This document shows, one piece after another, positions 32,545 to 46,200 of a DNA stretch of 64,000 nucleotides. The stretch is from positions 22,604,001-22,668,000 of the forward strand of contig NC_059508.1 of assembly GCF_914767665.1 (NCBI RefSeq), written 5' to 3'. The notes below the pieces were generated by a model that saw only the letters and a list, made by a program, of their open reading frames with translations, was not told the origin of the DNA and ran no database searches. Source of the DNA: Harmonia axyridis. Taxonomy: Eukaryota; Arthropoda; Insecta; Coleoptera; Coccinellidae. How positions within the stretch are numbered: the first letter of the stretch is position 1; each line of letters starts with the position of its first letter. Made by a program: the position numbers and the translations under genes.

Positions 32545-35500
32545 TTGTTATTTCCTTCTATGTTTCTCATTCTAACACTTTTCATCGTATTGCACAGGGA
32601 CGAAAGCTTGACACACGTGTCTAAGGAAACCACATTGGTATAAGGGACTGTTCTTATTCCCTTTTTTCATTTTGATGAACAATTATCCAAGTAAGCAATT
32701 CCACATTGTTGATTTTCTTGGACTACGATGTCACGCAGGTAGCTATAATCTCCCACGTGTTAAGGTCAATTGCTGCTGTAACCACAAATGCACGACTGAC
32801 TTCTGTTGTTGATTTCATTCGTTTGTTATTTTCTTCAATGTTTTTCATTTTAACACTTTTCATCGTATTGCACAGGGACGAAAGCTTGACACACGTGTCT
32901 AAGGAAACCAATTTGGTATAAGGAACTGTGCTTATTCCCTTCTTTTTGTTTGATGAACAATTATCAAAGTAAGCCATTCCACATTGTTGATTTTCTTGGA
33001 CTCGGATGTCACGCAGGTAGCTATAATCTCCCACGTGGTAAGGTCAATTGCTGCTGTAACCACAAATGCTCGACTGACTTCTGTTGTTGATTTCATTCGT
33101 TTGTTATTTTCTTCAATGTTTCTCATTCTAACACTTTTCATCGTATTGCACAGGGACGAAAGCTTGACACACGTGTCTAAGGAAACCACTTTGGTATAAG
33201 GGACTGTTCTTATTCCCTTCTTTTTGTTTAATGAACAATTATCCAAGTAAGCCATTCCACATTGTTGATTTTCTTGGACTCGGATGTCACGCAGGTAGCT
33301 ATAATCTCTCACGTGGTAAGGTCCATTGCTGCTGTAACCACGAATGCACGATTGACTTCTGTTGTTGATTTCATTTGTTTGTTATTTCCTTCTATGTTTC
33401 TCATTCTAACACTTTTCATCGTATTGCACAGGGACGAATGCTTGACACATGTGTCTAAGGAAACCACTTTGGTATGAGGGACTGTTCTTATTCCCTTCTT
33501 TTTGTTTAATGAACAATTATCCAAGTAAGCTATTCCACATTGTTGATTTTCTTGGACTCGGATGTCACGCAGGGAGCTATAACCTCCCACGTGGTTAGGT
33601 CAATTGCTGCTGTAACCACAAATGCACGACTGACTTCTGTTGTTGATTTCATTCGTTTGTTATTTTCTTCAATGTTTCACATTCTAATACTTTTCATCGT
33701 ATTGCACAGGGACGAAAGCTTGACACACGTGTCTAAGGAAACCACTTTGGTATAAGGGACTGTTCTTATTCCCTTTTTTCATTTTGATGAACAATTATCC
33801 AAGTAAGCCATTCCACATTGTTGATTTTCTTGGACCACGATGTCACGCAGGTAGCTATAATCTCCCACGTGTTAAGGTCAATTGCTGCTGTAACCACAAA
33901 TGCACGACTGACTTCTGTTGTTGAGTTCATTTGTTTTTTATTTCCTTCAATTTTCATTCTAACACTTCTCATCGTATTGCTCCCACGTGGTAAGGAAGCC
34001 ACATTGGTATGAGGGACTGTTCTTATTCCTTTTTTTCTTTTTGATGAACAATTATCCAAGTAAGCCATTCCACATTGTTGATTTTCTTGGACTCGGATGT
34101 CACGCAGGTAGCTATAATCTCCCACGTGGTGAGGTCAATTGCTGCTGTAACCACAAATGCACGACTGACTTCTGTTGTTGATTTCATTCGTTTGTTATTT
34201 TATTCAATGTTTCTCATTCTAACACTTCTCATCGTATTGCACAGGGACGAAAGCTTGACACACGTGTCTAAGGAAACAACTTTGGTATAAGGACTGTTCT
34301 TATTCCCTTCTTTTTGTTTAATGAACAATTATCCAAGTAAGCCATTCCACATTGTTGATTTTCTTGGACTCGGATGTCACGCAGGTAGCTATAATCTTCC
34401 ACGTGGTAAGGTCAATTGCTGCTGTAACCACAAATGCACGGCTGACTTCTGTTGTTGATTTCATTCGTTTGTTATTTTATTCAATGTTTCTCATTCTAAC
34501 ACTTTTCATCGTATTGCACAGGGACGAAAGCTTGACACACGTGTCTATGAAAACCACATCGGTATAAGGGACTGTTCTTATTCCATTCTTTCTGTATAAT
34601 GATCAATTATTCAAGAAAGCCATTCCACATTGTTGATTTTCTTGGACTCGGATGTCACGCAGGTATCTATAATCTCCCACGTGGTAAGGTCAATTGCTGC
34701 TGTAACCACAAATGCACGACTGACTTCTGTTGTTGATTTCATTTGTTTGTTATTTCCTTCAATGTTTCTCATTCTAACTTTTTTCATCGTATTACACAGG
34801 GACGAAAGCTTGACTTACGTATCTAAGGAAGCCACATTGGTATGAGGGACTGTTCTTATTCCCTTTTTTCTTTTTGATGAACAATTATCCAAGTAAGCCA
34901 TTCCACATTGTTGATTTTCTTGGACTCGGATGTCACGCAGGTAGCTATAATCTCCCACGTGGTGAGGTCAATTGCTGCTGTAACCACAAATGCACGACTG
35001 ACTTCTGTTGTTGATTTTATTTGTTTGTAATTTCCTCCAATGTTTCTCATTCTAACTCTTTTCATCGTATTACACAGGGACGAAAGCTTGACTTACGTAT
35101 CTAAGGAAGCCACATTGGTATGAGGGACTGTTCTTATTCCTTTTTTTCTTTTTGATGAACAATTATCCAAGTAAGCCATTCCACATTGTTGATTTTCTTG
35201 GACTAGGATGTCACACAGCTAGCTATAATCTCCCACGTGGTAAGGTCAATTGCTGCTGTAACCACAAATGCACGACTGACTTCTGTTGTTAATTTCATTT
35301 GTTTGTTATTTCCTTTTATGTTTCTCATTCTAACACTTTTCATCGTATTGCACAGGGACGAAAGCTTGACACACGTGTCTAAGGAAACCACAAGGGTTTG
35401 TTCTCTTTCCTTTTTTTCTTTTTGATGAACAATTATCCAAGTAAGCCATTCCACATTGTTGATTTTCTTGGACTCGGATGTCACGCAGGTAGCTATAATC

Positions 35501-38500
35501 TCCCACGTGGTGAGGTCAATTGCTGCTGTAACCACAAATGCTCGACTGACTTCTGTTGTTGATTTCATTCGTTTGTTATTTTCTTCAATGTTTCTCATTC
35601 TAACACTTTTCATCGTATTGCAGAGGGACGAAAGCTTGACACACGTGTCCAAGGAAACCACTTTGGTATAAGGGACTGTTCTTATTCCCTTCTTTTTGTT
35701 CAATGAACAATTATCCAAGTAAGCCATTCCACATTGTTGATTTTCTTGGACTCGGATGTCACGCAGGGAGCTATAATCTCCAACGTGGTAAGGTCAATTG
35801 CTGCTGTAACCACAAATGCACGATTGACTTATGTTGTTGATTTCATTCGTTTCTTATTTTCTTAAATGTTTCACATTCTAACACTTTTCATCGTATTGCA
35901 GAGGGACGAAAGCTTGACACACGTGTCTAAGGAAACCACTTTGGTATAAGGACTGTTCTTATTCCCTTCTTTTTGTTTAATGAACAATTATCCAAGTAAG
36001 CCATTCCACATTGTTGATTTTCTTGGACTCGGATGTCACGCAGGTAGCTATAATCTCCCACGTGGTAAGGTCAATTGCTGCTGTAACCGCAAATGCACGA
36101 CTGACTTCTGTTGTTGATTTCATTTGTTTGTTTTTTCCTTCTATGTTTCTCATTCTAACACTTTTCATCGTATTGCACAGGGACGAAAGCTTGACACACG
36201 TGTCTAAGGAAACCACATCGGTATAAGGGACTGTTCTTATTCCATTCTTTCTGTATAATGATCAATTATCCAAGTGAGCCATTCCACATTGTTGATTTTC
36301 TTGGACTCGAATGTCACGCAGGTAGCTATAATCTCCCACGTGGTAAGGTCAATTGCTGCTGTAACCACAAATGCACGATTGACTTCTGTTGTTGATTTCA
36401 TTCGTTTGTTATTTTCTTCAATGTTTCTCATTCTAACACTTTTCATCGTATTGCACAGGGACGAAAGCTTGACACACGTGTCTATGGAAACCACATCGGT
36501 ATAAGGGACTGTTCTTATTCCATTCTTTCTGTATAATGATCAATTATCCAAGTGAGCCATTCCACATTGTTGATTTTCTTGGACTCGAATGTCACGCAGG
36601 TAGCTATAATCTCCCACGTGGTGAGGTCAATTGCTGCTGTAACCACAAATGCACGACTGACTTCTGTTGTTGATTTCATTTGTTTGTAATTTCCTTCAAT
36701 GTTTCTCATTCTAACTCTTTTCATCGTATTACACAGGGACGAAAGCTTGACTTTCGTGTCTAAGGAAGCCACAGTGGTATGAGGGACTGTTCTTATTCCC
36801 TTTTTTCTTTTTGATGAACAATTATCCAAGTAAGCCATTCCACATTGTTGATTTTCTTGGACTAGGATATCACGCAGCTAGCTATAATCTCCCACGTGGT
36901 AAGGTCAATTGCTGCTGTAACCACAAATGCACGACTGACTTCTGTTGTTAATTTCATTTGTTTGTTATTTCCTTCTATGTTTCTCATTCTAACACTTTTC
37001 ATCGTATTGCACAGGGACGAAAGCTTGACACACGTGTCTAAGGAAACCACAAGGGTTTGTTCTCATTCCCTTTTTTCTTTTTGATGAACAATTATCCAAG
37101 TAAGCCATTCCACATTGTTGATTTTCTTGGACTCGAATGTCACGCAGGTAGCTATAATCTCCCACGTGGTGAGGTCAATTGCTGCTGTACCCACAAATGC
37201 ACGACTGACTTCTGTTGTTGATTTCATTTGTTTGTAATTTCCTTCAATGTTTCTCATTCTAACTCTTTTCATCGTATTACACAGGGACGAAAGCTTGACT
37301 TTCGTGTCTAAGGAAGCCACATTGGTATGAGGGACTGTTCTTATTCCCTTTTTTTTTTTTTGATGAACAATTATCCAAGTAAGCCATTCCACATTGTTGA
37401 TTTTCTTGGACTAGGATATCACTCAGCTAGCTATAATCTCCCACGTGGTTAGGTCAATTGCTGCTGTAACCACAAATGCACGACTGACTTCTGTTGTTGA
37501 TTTCATTCGTTTGTTATTTTCTTCAATGTTTCACATTCTAATACTTTTCATCGTATTGCACAGGGACGAAAGCTTGACACAAGTGTCTAAGGAAACCACT
37601 TTGGTATGAGGGACTGTTCTTATTCCCTTTTTTCATTTTGATGAACAATTATCCAAGTAAGCCATTCCACATTGTTGATTTTCTTGGACCACGATGTCAC
37701 GCAGGTAGCTATAATCTCCCACGTGTTAAGGTCAATTGCTGCTGTAACCACAAATTCACGACTGACTTCTGTTGTTGATTTCATTCGTTTGTTATTTTCT
37801 TCAATGTTTCTCATTCTAACACTTTTCATCGTATCGCACAGGGACGAAAGCTTGACACACGTGTCTAAGGAAACCAATTTGGTATAAGGGACTGTGCTTA
37901 TTCCCTTCTTTTTGTTTAATGAACAATTATCAAAGTAAGCCATTCCACATTGTTGATTTTCTTAGACTCGGATGTCACGCAGGTAGCTGTAATCTCCCAC
38001 GTGGTAAGGTCAATTGCTGCTGTAACCACAAATGCACGACTGACTTCTGTTGTTGAGTTCATTTGTTTGTTATTTCCTTCAATGTTTTTCATTCTAACAC
38101 TTCTCATCGTATTGCACAGGGACGAAAGCTTGACACACGTGTCTATGGAAACCACATTGGTATAAGGGACTGTTCTTATTCCCTTCTTTCTGTATAATGA
38201 TCAATTATCCAAGTAAGCCATTCCACATTGTTGATTTTCATGGACTCGGATGACACGCAGGTAGCTATAATCTCCCACGTGGTAAGGTCAATTGCTGCTG
38301 TAACCACAAATGCACGACTGACTTCTGTTGTTGATTTCATTTGTTTGTTTTTTCCTTCCATGTTTCTCATTCTAACACTTTTCATCGTATTGCACTGGGA
38401 CGAAAGCTTGACACACGTGTCTATGAAAACCACATCGGTATAAGGGACTGTTCTTATTCCATTCTTTCTGTATAATGATCAATTATCCAAGTAAGCCATT

Positions 38501-39039
38501 CCACATTGTTGATTTTCTTGGACTCGGATGTCACGCAGGTATCTATAATCTCCCACGTGGTAAGGTCAATTGCTGCTGTAACCACAAATGCACGACTGAC
38601 TTCTGTTGTTGATTTCATTTGTTTGGTATTTCCTTCAATGTTTCTCATTCTTACTCTTTTCATCGTATTACACAGGGACGAAAGCTTGTCTTACGTGTCT
38701 AAGGAAGCGACATTGGTATGAGGGACTGTTCTTGTTCCCTTTTTTCCTCTTGATGAACAATTATCCAAGTAAGCCATTCCACATTGTTGATTTCCTTGGA
38801 CTAGGATGTCACGCAGGTAGCTATAATCTCCCACGTGGTAAGGTCAATTGCTGCTGTAACCACAAATGCACGACTGACTTCTGTTGTTAATTTCATTTGT
38901 TTGTTATTTCCTTCTATGTTTCTCATTCTAACACTTTTCACCGTATTGCACAGGGACGAAAGCTTGACACACGTGTCTAAGGAAACTACAAGGGTTTGTT
39001 CTCATTCCCTTTTTTCTTTTTGATGAACAATTATCCAAG

Positions 39040-39860
39040 TAAGCCATTCCACATTGTTGATTTTCTTGGACTCGGATGTCACGCAGGTAGCTATAATCTC
39101 TCACGTGGTAAGGTCCATTGCTGCTGTAACCACGAATGCACGATTGACTTCTGTTGTTGATTTCATTTGTTTGTTATTTCCTTCTATGTTTCTCATTCTA
39201 ACACTTTTCATCGTATTGCACAGGGACGAAAGCTTGACACACGTGTCTAAGGAAACCACTTTGGTATAAGGGACTGTTCTTATTCCCTTCTTTTTGTTTA
39301 ATGAACAATTATCCAAGTAAGCCATTCCACATTGTTGATTTTCTTGGACTCGGATGTCACGCAGGTAGCTATAATCTCTCACGTGGTAAGGTCCATTGCT
39401 GCTGTAACCACGAATGCACGATTGACTTCTGTTGTTGATTTCATTTGTTTGTTATTTCCTTCTATGTTTCTCATTCTAACACTTTTCATCGTATTGCACA
39501 GGGACGAAAGCTTGACACACGTGTCTAAGGAAACCACTTTGGTATAAGGGACTGTTCTTATTCCCTTCTTTTTGTTTAATGAACAATTATTCAAGTAAGC
39601 CATTCCACATTGTTGATTTTCTTGGACTCGGATGTCACGCAGGTAGCTATAATCTCTCACGTGGTAAGGTCCATTGCTGCTGTAACCACGAATGCACGAT
39701 TGACTTCTGTTGTTGATTTCATTTGTTTGTTATTTCCTTCTATGTTTCTCATTCTAACACTTTTCATCGTATTGCACAGGGACGAAAGCTTGACACACGT
39801 GTCTATGGAAACCACATTGGTATAAGGGACTGTTCTTATTCCCTTCTTTTTGTTTAATTA
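39040..39860 (+). repeat. Three nearly identical adjacent monomers
   Basis: Monomers starting at about 39,054, 39,332 and 39,610 share the private changes AATCTCTCACGTGG, AAGGTCCATTGC and CCACGAATGCACGATTG and differ at only a few sites, unlike other neighbours in the array. This is a recent local expansion. Confidence 0.88.
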
Positions 39861-39890
39861 ACAATTATCCAAGTAAGCCATTCCACATTG

Positions 39891-40246
39891 TTTATTTTCT
39901 TGGACTCGGATGACACACAATGTTTCTCATTCTAACAACTTTCATCGTATTGCACAGGGACGAAAGCTTGACACACGTGTCTAAGAAAACCACTGTGGTA
40001 TAAAGGACTGTTCGCATTCCCTTTTTTTTGTTTAATGAACTGTTATCCAAGTAAGCCATTCCACATTGTTTATTTTCTTGGACTCGGATGACACACAATG
40101 TTTCTCATTCTAACAACTTTCATCGTATTGCACAGGGACGAAAGCTTGACACACGTGTCTAAGAAAACCACTGTGGTATAAAGGACTGTTCGCATTCCCT
40201 TTTTTTTGTTTAATGAACAGTTATTCAAGTAAGACATTCGACATTG
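39891..40246 (+). repeat. Two truncated ~178-bp monomers
   Basis: Each runs from TTTATTTTCTTGGACT directly to ACACACAATGTTTCTC, losing about 100 bp including the CCACGTGG and CAGCAG segments. The starts at 39,891 and 40,069 are 178 bp apart and the two copies are almost identical, so the truncated form was itself duplicated. Confidence 0.88.
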
Positions 40247-40275
40247 TTGATTTTCTTGATATCACGTATGAGATT
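40247..40275. other. Second satellite orientation switch
   Basis: Forward monomer sequence TTGTTGATTTTCTTG passes through GATATCACG into reverse-orientation TATGAGATTAAAGC. The shared CACG (about 40,263-40,266) is the likely microhomology; a few bases of the forward monomer are missing just before it. Confidence 0.8.
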
Positions 40276-43200
40276 AAAGCTACCTGCGTGACATTCGAGT
40301 CCAAGAAAATCAACAATGTGGAATGGCCTACTTGGATAATTGTTGATTAAACAAAAAAAAGGAAATTAGAAGAGTCCCTTATTCCGAAGTGGTTTCCTTA
40401 GACACGTGTGTCAAGCTTTCGTCCGTCAGCAATACGACAAAAAGTGATAGAGTAAGAAACATTGAAAGAAATAACAAACGAATGAATTCAACAACAGAAG
40501 TCAACCGTCCAGTTTTGGTTACAGCAGCAATTGACCTTACCACGTGGGAGGAAATCAACAATGTGGAATGGCTTGATAAGAAACATTGGGGGAAATAACA
40601 AACAAATGAAATCAACAACAGGAGTCAGCCGTCCAATTGTGGTTACAGCAGCAATTGACCTTACCACGTGGGAGATTAAAGCTACCTGCGTGATATCCAA
40701 GTCCAAGAAAATCAACAATGTGGAATGGCTTACTTGAATAACTGTTTATTAAACAAAAAAAAGGGAATGCGAACAGTCCCTTATACCAAAGTGGTTTCCT
40801 TAGACACGTGTGTCAAGCTTTCGTCTCTCAGCATTACGATTGAAAAGTGTTAGAATGAGAAACGATGAAGAAAATTACAAACAAATGAAATCAACAACAG
40901 AAGTCAGCCGTCCAATTGTGGTTACTGCAGCAATTGACCTTAACATGTGGGAGATTATAACTACCTGCGTGACATCCGAGTCCAAGAAAATCAACAATGT
41001 GGAATGGCTTACTTGAATAACTGTTTATTAAACAAAAAAAAGGGAATGCGAACAGTCCCTTTTACCAAAGTGGTTTCTTTAGACACGTGTGGTAAGCTTT
41101 CGCCTCTCAGCGATACGATGAAAAGTGTTAGAATGAGAAACGATGAAGGAAATAACAAACAAATGAAATCAACAACAGAAGTCAGGCGTCCAATTGTGGT
41201 TACTGCAGCAATTGACCTTACCACGTGGGAGATTATAGCTACCTGCGTGACATCCGAGTCCAAAAAAATCAACAATGTGGAATGACTCACTTGAACAATT
41301 GTTAATTAAACAATAAGAAAGGGAATAACAACAGTCCCTTATACCAGAATTATTTTCTTAGACACGTGTTTCAAGCTTTCGTCCGTCAGCAATACGACAA
41401 AAAGTGATAGAGTAAGAAACATTGAAGGAAATAACAAACGAATGAAATCAACAACAGAAGTCAGTCGTGCATTTGTGGTTACAGCAGCAATTGACCTTAC
41501 CACGTGGGAGATTATATAGCTAACTGCGTGACATCCGAGTCCAAGAAAATCAACAATGTGGAAGGACTTACTTGAACAATTGTTCATTAAACAATAAGAA
41601 AGGGAATAAGAACAGTCCCTTATACCAGAATTGTTTCCTTAGACACGTGTGTCAAACTTTCGTCCGTCAGCAATACGACAAAAAGTGATAGAGTAAGAAA
41701 CATTGAAGGAAATAACAAACGAACGAAATCAACAACAGAAGTCAGTCGTGCATTTGTGGTTACAGCAGCTTTCGTCTCTCTGCAATACGATAAAAAGTGT
41801 TAGAGTAAGAAACATTGAAGGAAATAATAAACAAATGAAATCAACAACAGAAGTCAGCCGTCCAATTGTGGTTACAGCAGCAATTGACCTAACCACGTGG
41901 GAGATTATAGCAACCTGCGTGACATCCGAGTCCAAGAAAATCAACAATGTGAAATGGCTTACTTGAATAACTGTTTATTAAACAAAAAAAAGAAAATCCG
42001 AACAGTCCCTTATACCAAAGTGGTTTCCTTAGACACGTGTGTCAAGCTTTCGTCCCTCAGCAATAAGATGAAAAGTGTTAAAATGAGAAACGTTGGAGGA
42101 AATAACAAACAAATGAGATCAACAACAGAAGTCAGCCGTCCATTTGTGGTTACAGCAGCAGTTGACCTTACCACGTGGGAGGAAATCAACAATGTGGAAT
42201 GGCTTACTTGAACGATTGTTCATAAAACAATAAAAAAGGGAATAAGAACAGTCCCTTATACCAAAATGGTTTCCTTAGACACGTGTGTCAAGCTTTCGTC
42301 CGTCAGCAATACGACAAAAAGTGTTAGAGTAAGAAACATCGAAGGAAATAACAAACAAATGAAATCAACAACAGAAGTCAGGTGTCCAATTGTGGTTACA
42401 GCAGCAATTGACCTCACCACGTGGGAGGAAATCAACAATGTGGAATGGCTTACTTTAACAATTGTTCATTAAACAAAAAAAAAGAGAATAAGAACAGTCC
42501 TATATACCCAAGTGGATTCCTTAGACACGTGTGTCAAGCTTTCGTCCCTCAGCAATACGACAAAAAGTGTTAGAGTAAGAAACATTGAAGGAAATAACAA
42601 ACGAATGAAATCAACAACAGAAGTCAACCGTCCAGTTTTGGTTACAGCAGCAATTGACCTTACCACGTGTGAGGAAATCAACAATGTGGAATGGCTTGCT
42701 TGGATAATTGTTCATTATACAAACAGAAGGGAATAAGAACAGTCTCTTATACCAATGTGGTTTCGTTAGACACGTGTGTCAAGCTTTCGTCCCTGTGCAA
42801 TACGATGAAAAGTGTTAGAATGAGAAACATTGAAAGAAATAAAAAACAAATGAAATCGATAACAGAAGTCAGCCGTCCAATTGTGGTTACAGCAGCCATT
42901 GACCTTACCACGTGGGAGAAAATCAACAATGTGGAATGGCTTACTTGAATAACTGTTTATTAAACAAAAAAAAGGGAATGCGAACAGTCCCTTATACCAA
43001 AGTGATTTCCTTAGACACGTGTGTCAAGCTTTCGTCCCTCTGCAATACGATTAAAATGTTAGAGTAAGAAACATTGAAGGAAATCACAAACAAATGAAAT
43101 CAACAACAGAATTCAGCCGTCCAGTTTTGGTTACAGCAGCAATTGACTTTACCACGTGTGAGAAAATCAACAATGTGGAATGGCTTACTCGAACAATTGT

Positions 43201-46200
43201 TCATTAAACAATAAAAAAGGGAAAAGAACAGTCCCTTATACCAGAATGGTTTCCTTAGACACGTGTGTCAAGCTTTCGTCCGTCAGCAATACGACAAAAA
43301 GTGTAAGAGTAAGAAACATTGAAGGAAATAACAAACAAATGAAATCAACAACAGAAGTCAGCCGTCCAATTGTGGTTACTGCAGCAATTGACCTTACCAC
43401 GTGGGAGATTATAGCTACCTGCGTGACATCCGAGTCCAAAAAAATCAACAATATGGAATGACTCAGTTGAACAATTGTTAATTAAACAATAAGAAAGGGA
43501 ATAAGAACAGTCCCTTATACCAGAATTATTTCCTTAGACACGTGTGTCAAGCTTTCGTCCGTCAGCAATACGACAAAAAGTGATAGAAATTGAAGGAAAT
43601 AACAAACGAATGAAATCAACAACAGAAGTCAGTCGTGCATTTGTGGTTACAGCAGCTTTCGTCTCTCTGCAATACGATAAAAAGTGTTAGAGTAAGAAAC
43701 ATTGAAGGAAATAATAAACAAATGAAATCAACAACAGAAGTCAGCCGTCCAATTGTGATTACAGCAGCAATAAACCTAACCACGTGGGAGGAAATCAACA
43801 ATGTGGAATGGCTTACTTGAACAATTGTTCATAAAACAATAAAAAAGGGAATAAGAACAGTCCCTTTTACCAGAATGTTTTCCTTAGACACGTGTGTCAA
43901 GCTTTCGTCCGTCAGCAATACGACAAAAAGTGTTAGAGTAAGAAACATCGAAGGAAATAACAAACAAATGAAATCAACAACAGAAGTCAGGTGTCCAATT
44001 GTGGTTACAGCAGCAATTGACCTCACCACGTGGGAGGAAATCAACAATGTGGAATGGCTTACTCGAACAATTGTTCATTAAACAAAAAAAAAGAGAATAA
44101 GAACAGTCCTATATACCCAAGTGGATTCCTTAGACACGTGTGTCAAGCTTTCGTCCCTCAGCAATACGACAAAAAGTGTTAGAGTAAGAAACATTGAAGG
44201 AAATAACAAACGAATGAAATCAACAAAAGAAGTCAACCGTCCAGTTTTGGTTACAGCAGCAATTGACCTTACCACGTGTAGGGAAATCAACAATGTGGAA
44301 TGGCTTACTTGGATAATTGTTCATTATACAAACAGAAGGGAATAAGAACAGTCTCTTATACCAATGTGGTTTCGTTAGACACGTGTGTCAAGCTTTCGTC
44401 CCTGTGCAATACGATGAAAAGTGTTAGAATGAGAAACATTGAAAGAAATAAAAAACAAATGAAATCGATAACAGAAGTCAGCCGTCCAATTGTGGTTACA
44501 GCAGCAATTGACCTTACCACGTGGGAGAAAATCAACAATGTGGAATGGCTTACTTGAATAACTGTTTATTAAACAAAAAAAAAGGGAATGCGAACAGTCC
44601 CTTATACCAAAGTGATTTCCTTAGACACGTGTGTCAAGCTTTCGTCCCTCTGCAATACGATAAAAATGTTAGAGTAAGAAACATTGAAGGAAATCACAAA
44701 CAAATTAAATCAACAACAGAATTCAGCAGTCCAGTTTTGGTTACAGCAGCAATTGACTTTACCACGTGTGAGAAAATCAACAATGTGGAATGGCTTACTT
44801 GAACAATTGTTCATTAAACAATAAAAAAGGGAAAAGAACAGTCCCTTATACCAGAATGCTTTCCTTAGACACGTGTGTCAAGCTTTCGTCCGTCAGCAAT
44901 ACGACAAAAAGTGTTAGAGTAAGAAACATTGAAGGAAATAACAAACAAATTAAATCAACAACAGAAGTCAGCCGTCCAATTGTGGTTACAGCAGCAATTG
45001 ACCTCACCACGTGGGAGGAAATCATTAATGTGGAATGGCTTACTTGAACAATTTTTCATTAAACATAAAAAAAGGGAATAAGTGCAGTCCCTTATACCAA
45101 AGTGGTTTCCTTAGACACGTGTGTCAAGCTTTCGTCCCTCTGCAATACGATGAAAAATGTTAGAGTAAGAAACATTGAAGGAAATAACAAACAAATGAAA
45201 TCAACAATAGAATTCAGCCCTCCATTTGTGGTTACAGCAGCAATTGACCTTACCACGTATGAGATTATAGCTACCTGCGTGACATCCGAGTACAAGAAAA
45301 TCAACAATGTGAAATGACTTACTTGAATAATTGTTCATTAAAAGAAAAAAAAGGGAATAAGAGCAGTCCCTTATACCAAGGTGGTTTTCTTAGACACGTG
45401 TGTCAAGCTCTCGTCCCTCTGCAATACGATGAAAAGAGTCAGAATAAGAAACATTGGAGGAAATAAAAAACAAATGAAATCGACAACAGAAGTCAGCCGT
45501 CCATTTGTGGTTACAGCAGCAATTGACCTTACCACGTATGAGATTATAGCTACCTGCGTGACATTCGAGTCCAAGAAAATCAACAATGTGGAATGGCTTA
45601 CTTGAATAACTGTTCATTAAACAGAAGAAAGGGAATGCGAACAGTCCCTTCTACCAAAGTGGTTTCCTTAGACACGTGTGTCAAGCTTTCGTCCCTCAGC
45701 ATTACGATTGAAAAGTGTAAGAATGAGAAACGATGAAGAAAATAACAAACAAATGAAATCAACAACAGAAGTCAGCCGTCCAATTGTGGTTACTGCTGCA
45801 ATTGACCTTACCATGTGGGAGATTATAACTACCTGCGTGACATCCGAGTCCAAGAAAATCAACGATGTGGAATGGCTTACTTGAACAATTGTTCATTAAA
45901 CAATAAGAAAGGGAATAAGAACAGTCCCTTATACCAGAATTGTTTCCTTAGACACGTGTGTCAACCTTTCGTCCGTCAGCAATACGACAAAAAGTGATAG
46001 AGTAAGAAACATTGAAGGAAATAACAAACGAATGAAATCAACAACACAAGTCAGTCGTGCATTTGTAGTTACAGCATTTCGTCTCTCTGCAATACGATAA
46101 AAAGTGTCAGAGTAAGAAACATTGAAGGAAATAATAAACAAATGAAATCAACAACAGAAGTCAGCCGTCCAATTGTGGTTACAGCAGCAATTGACCTAAC

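Larger units (their letters stand above)
32541..40262 (+). repeat. Satellite array 3, 278-bp monomer, forward orientation
   Basis: About 28 monomers in the orientation of array 1. A longer-range duplication is visible: blocks near 33,540-34,850 and 37,410-38,720 align with an offset of about 3.85-3.88 kb, sharing markers such as TTGGACCACGATG and the TTACACAGGGACG variant. Near the right end three monomers are almost identical, followed by two truncated ~178-bp monomers. Confidence 0.95.
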
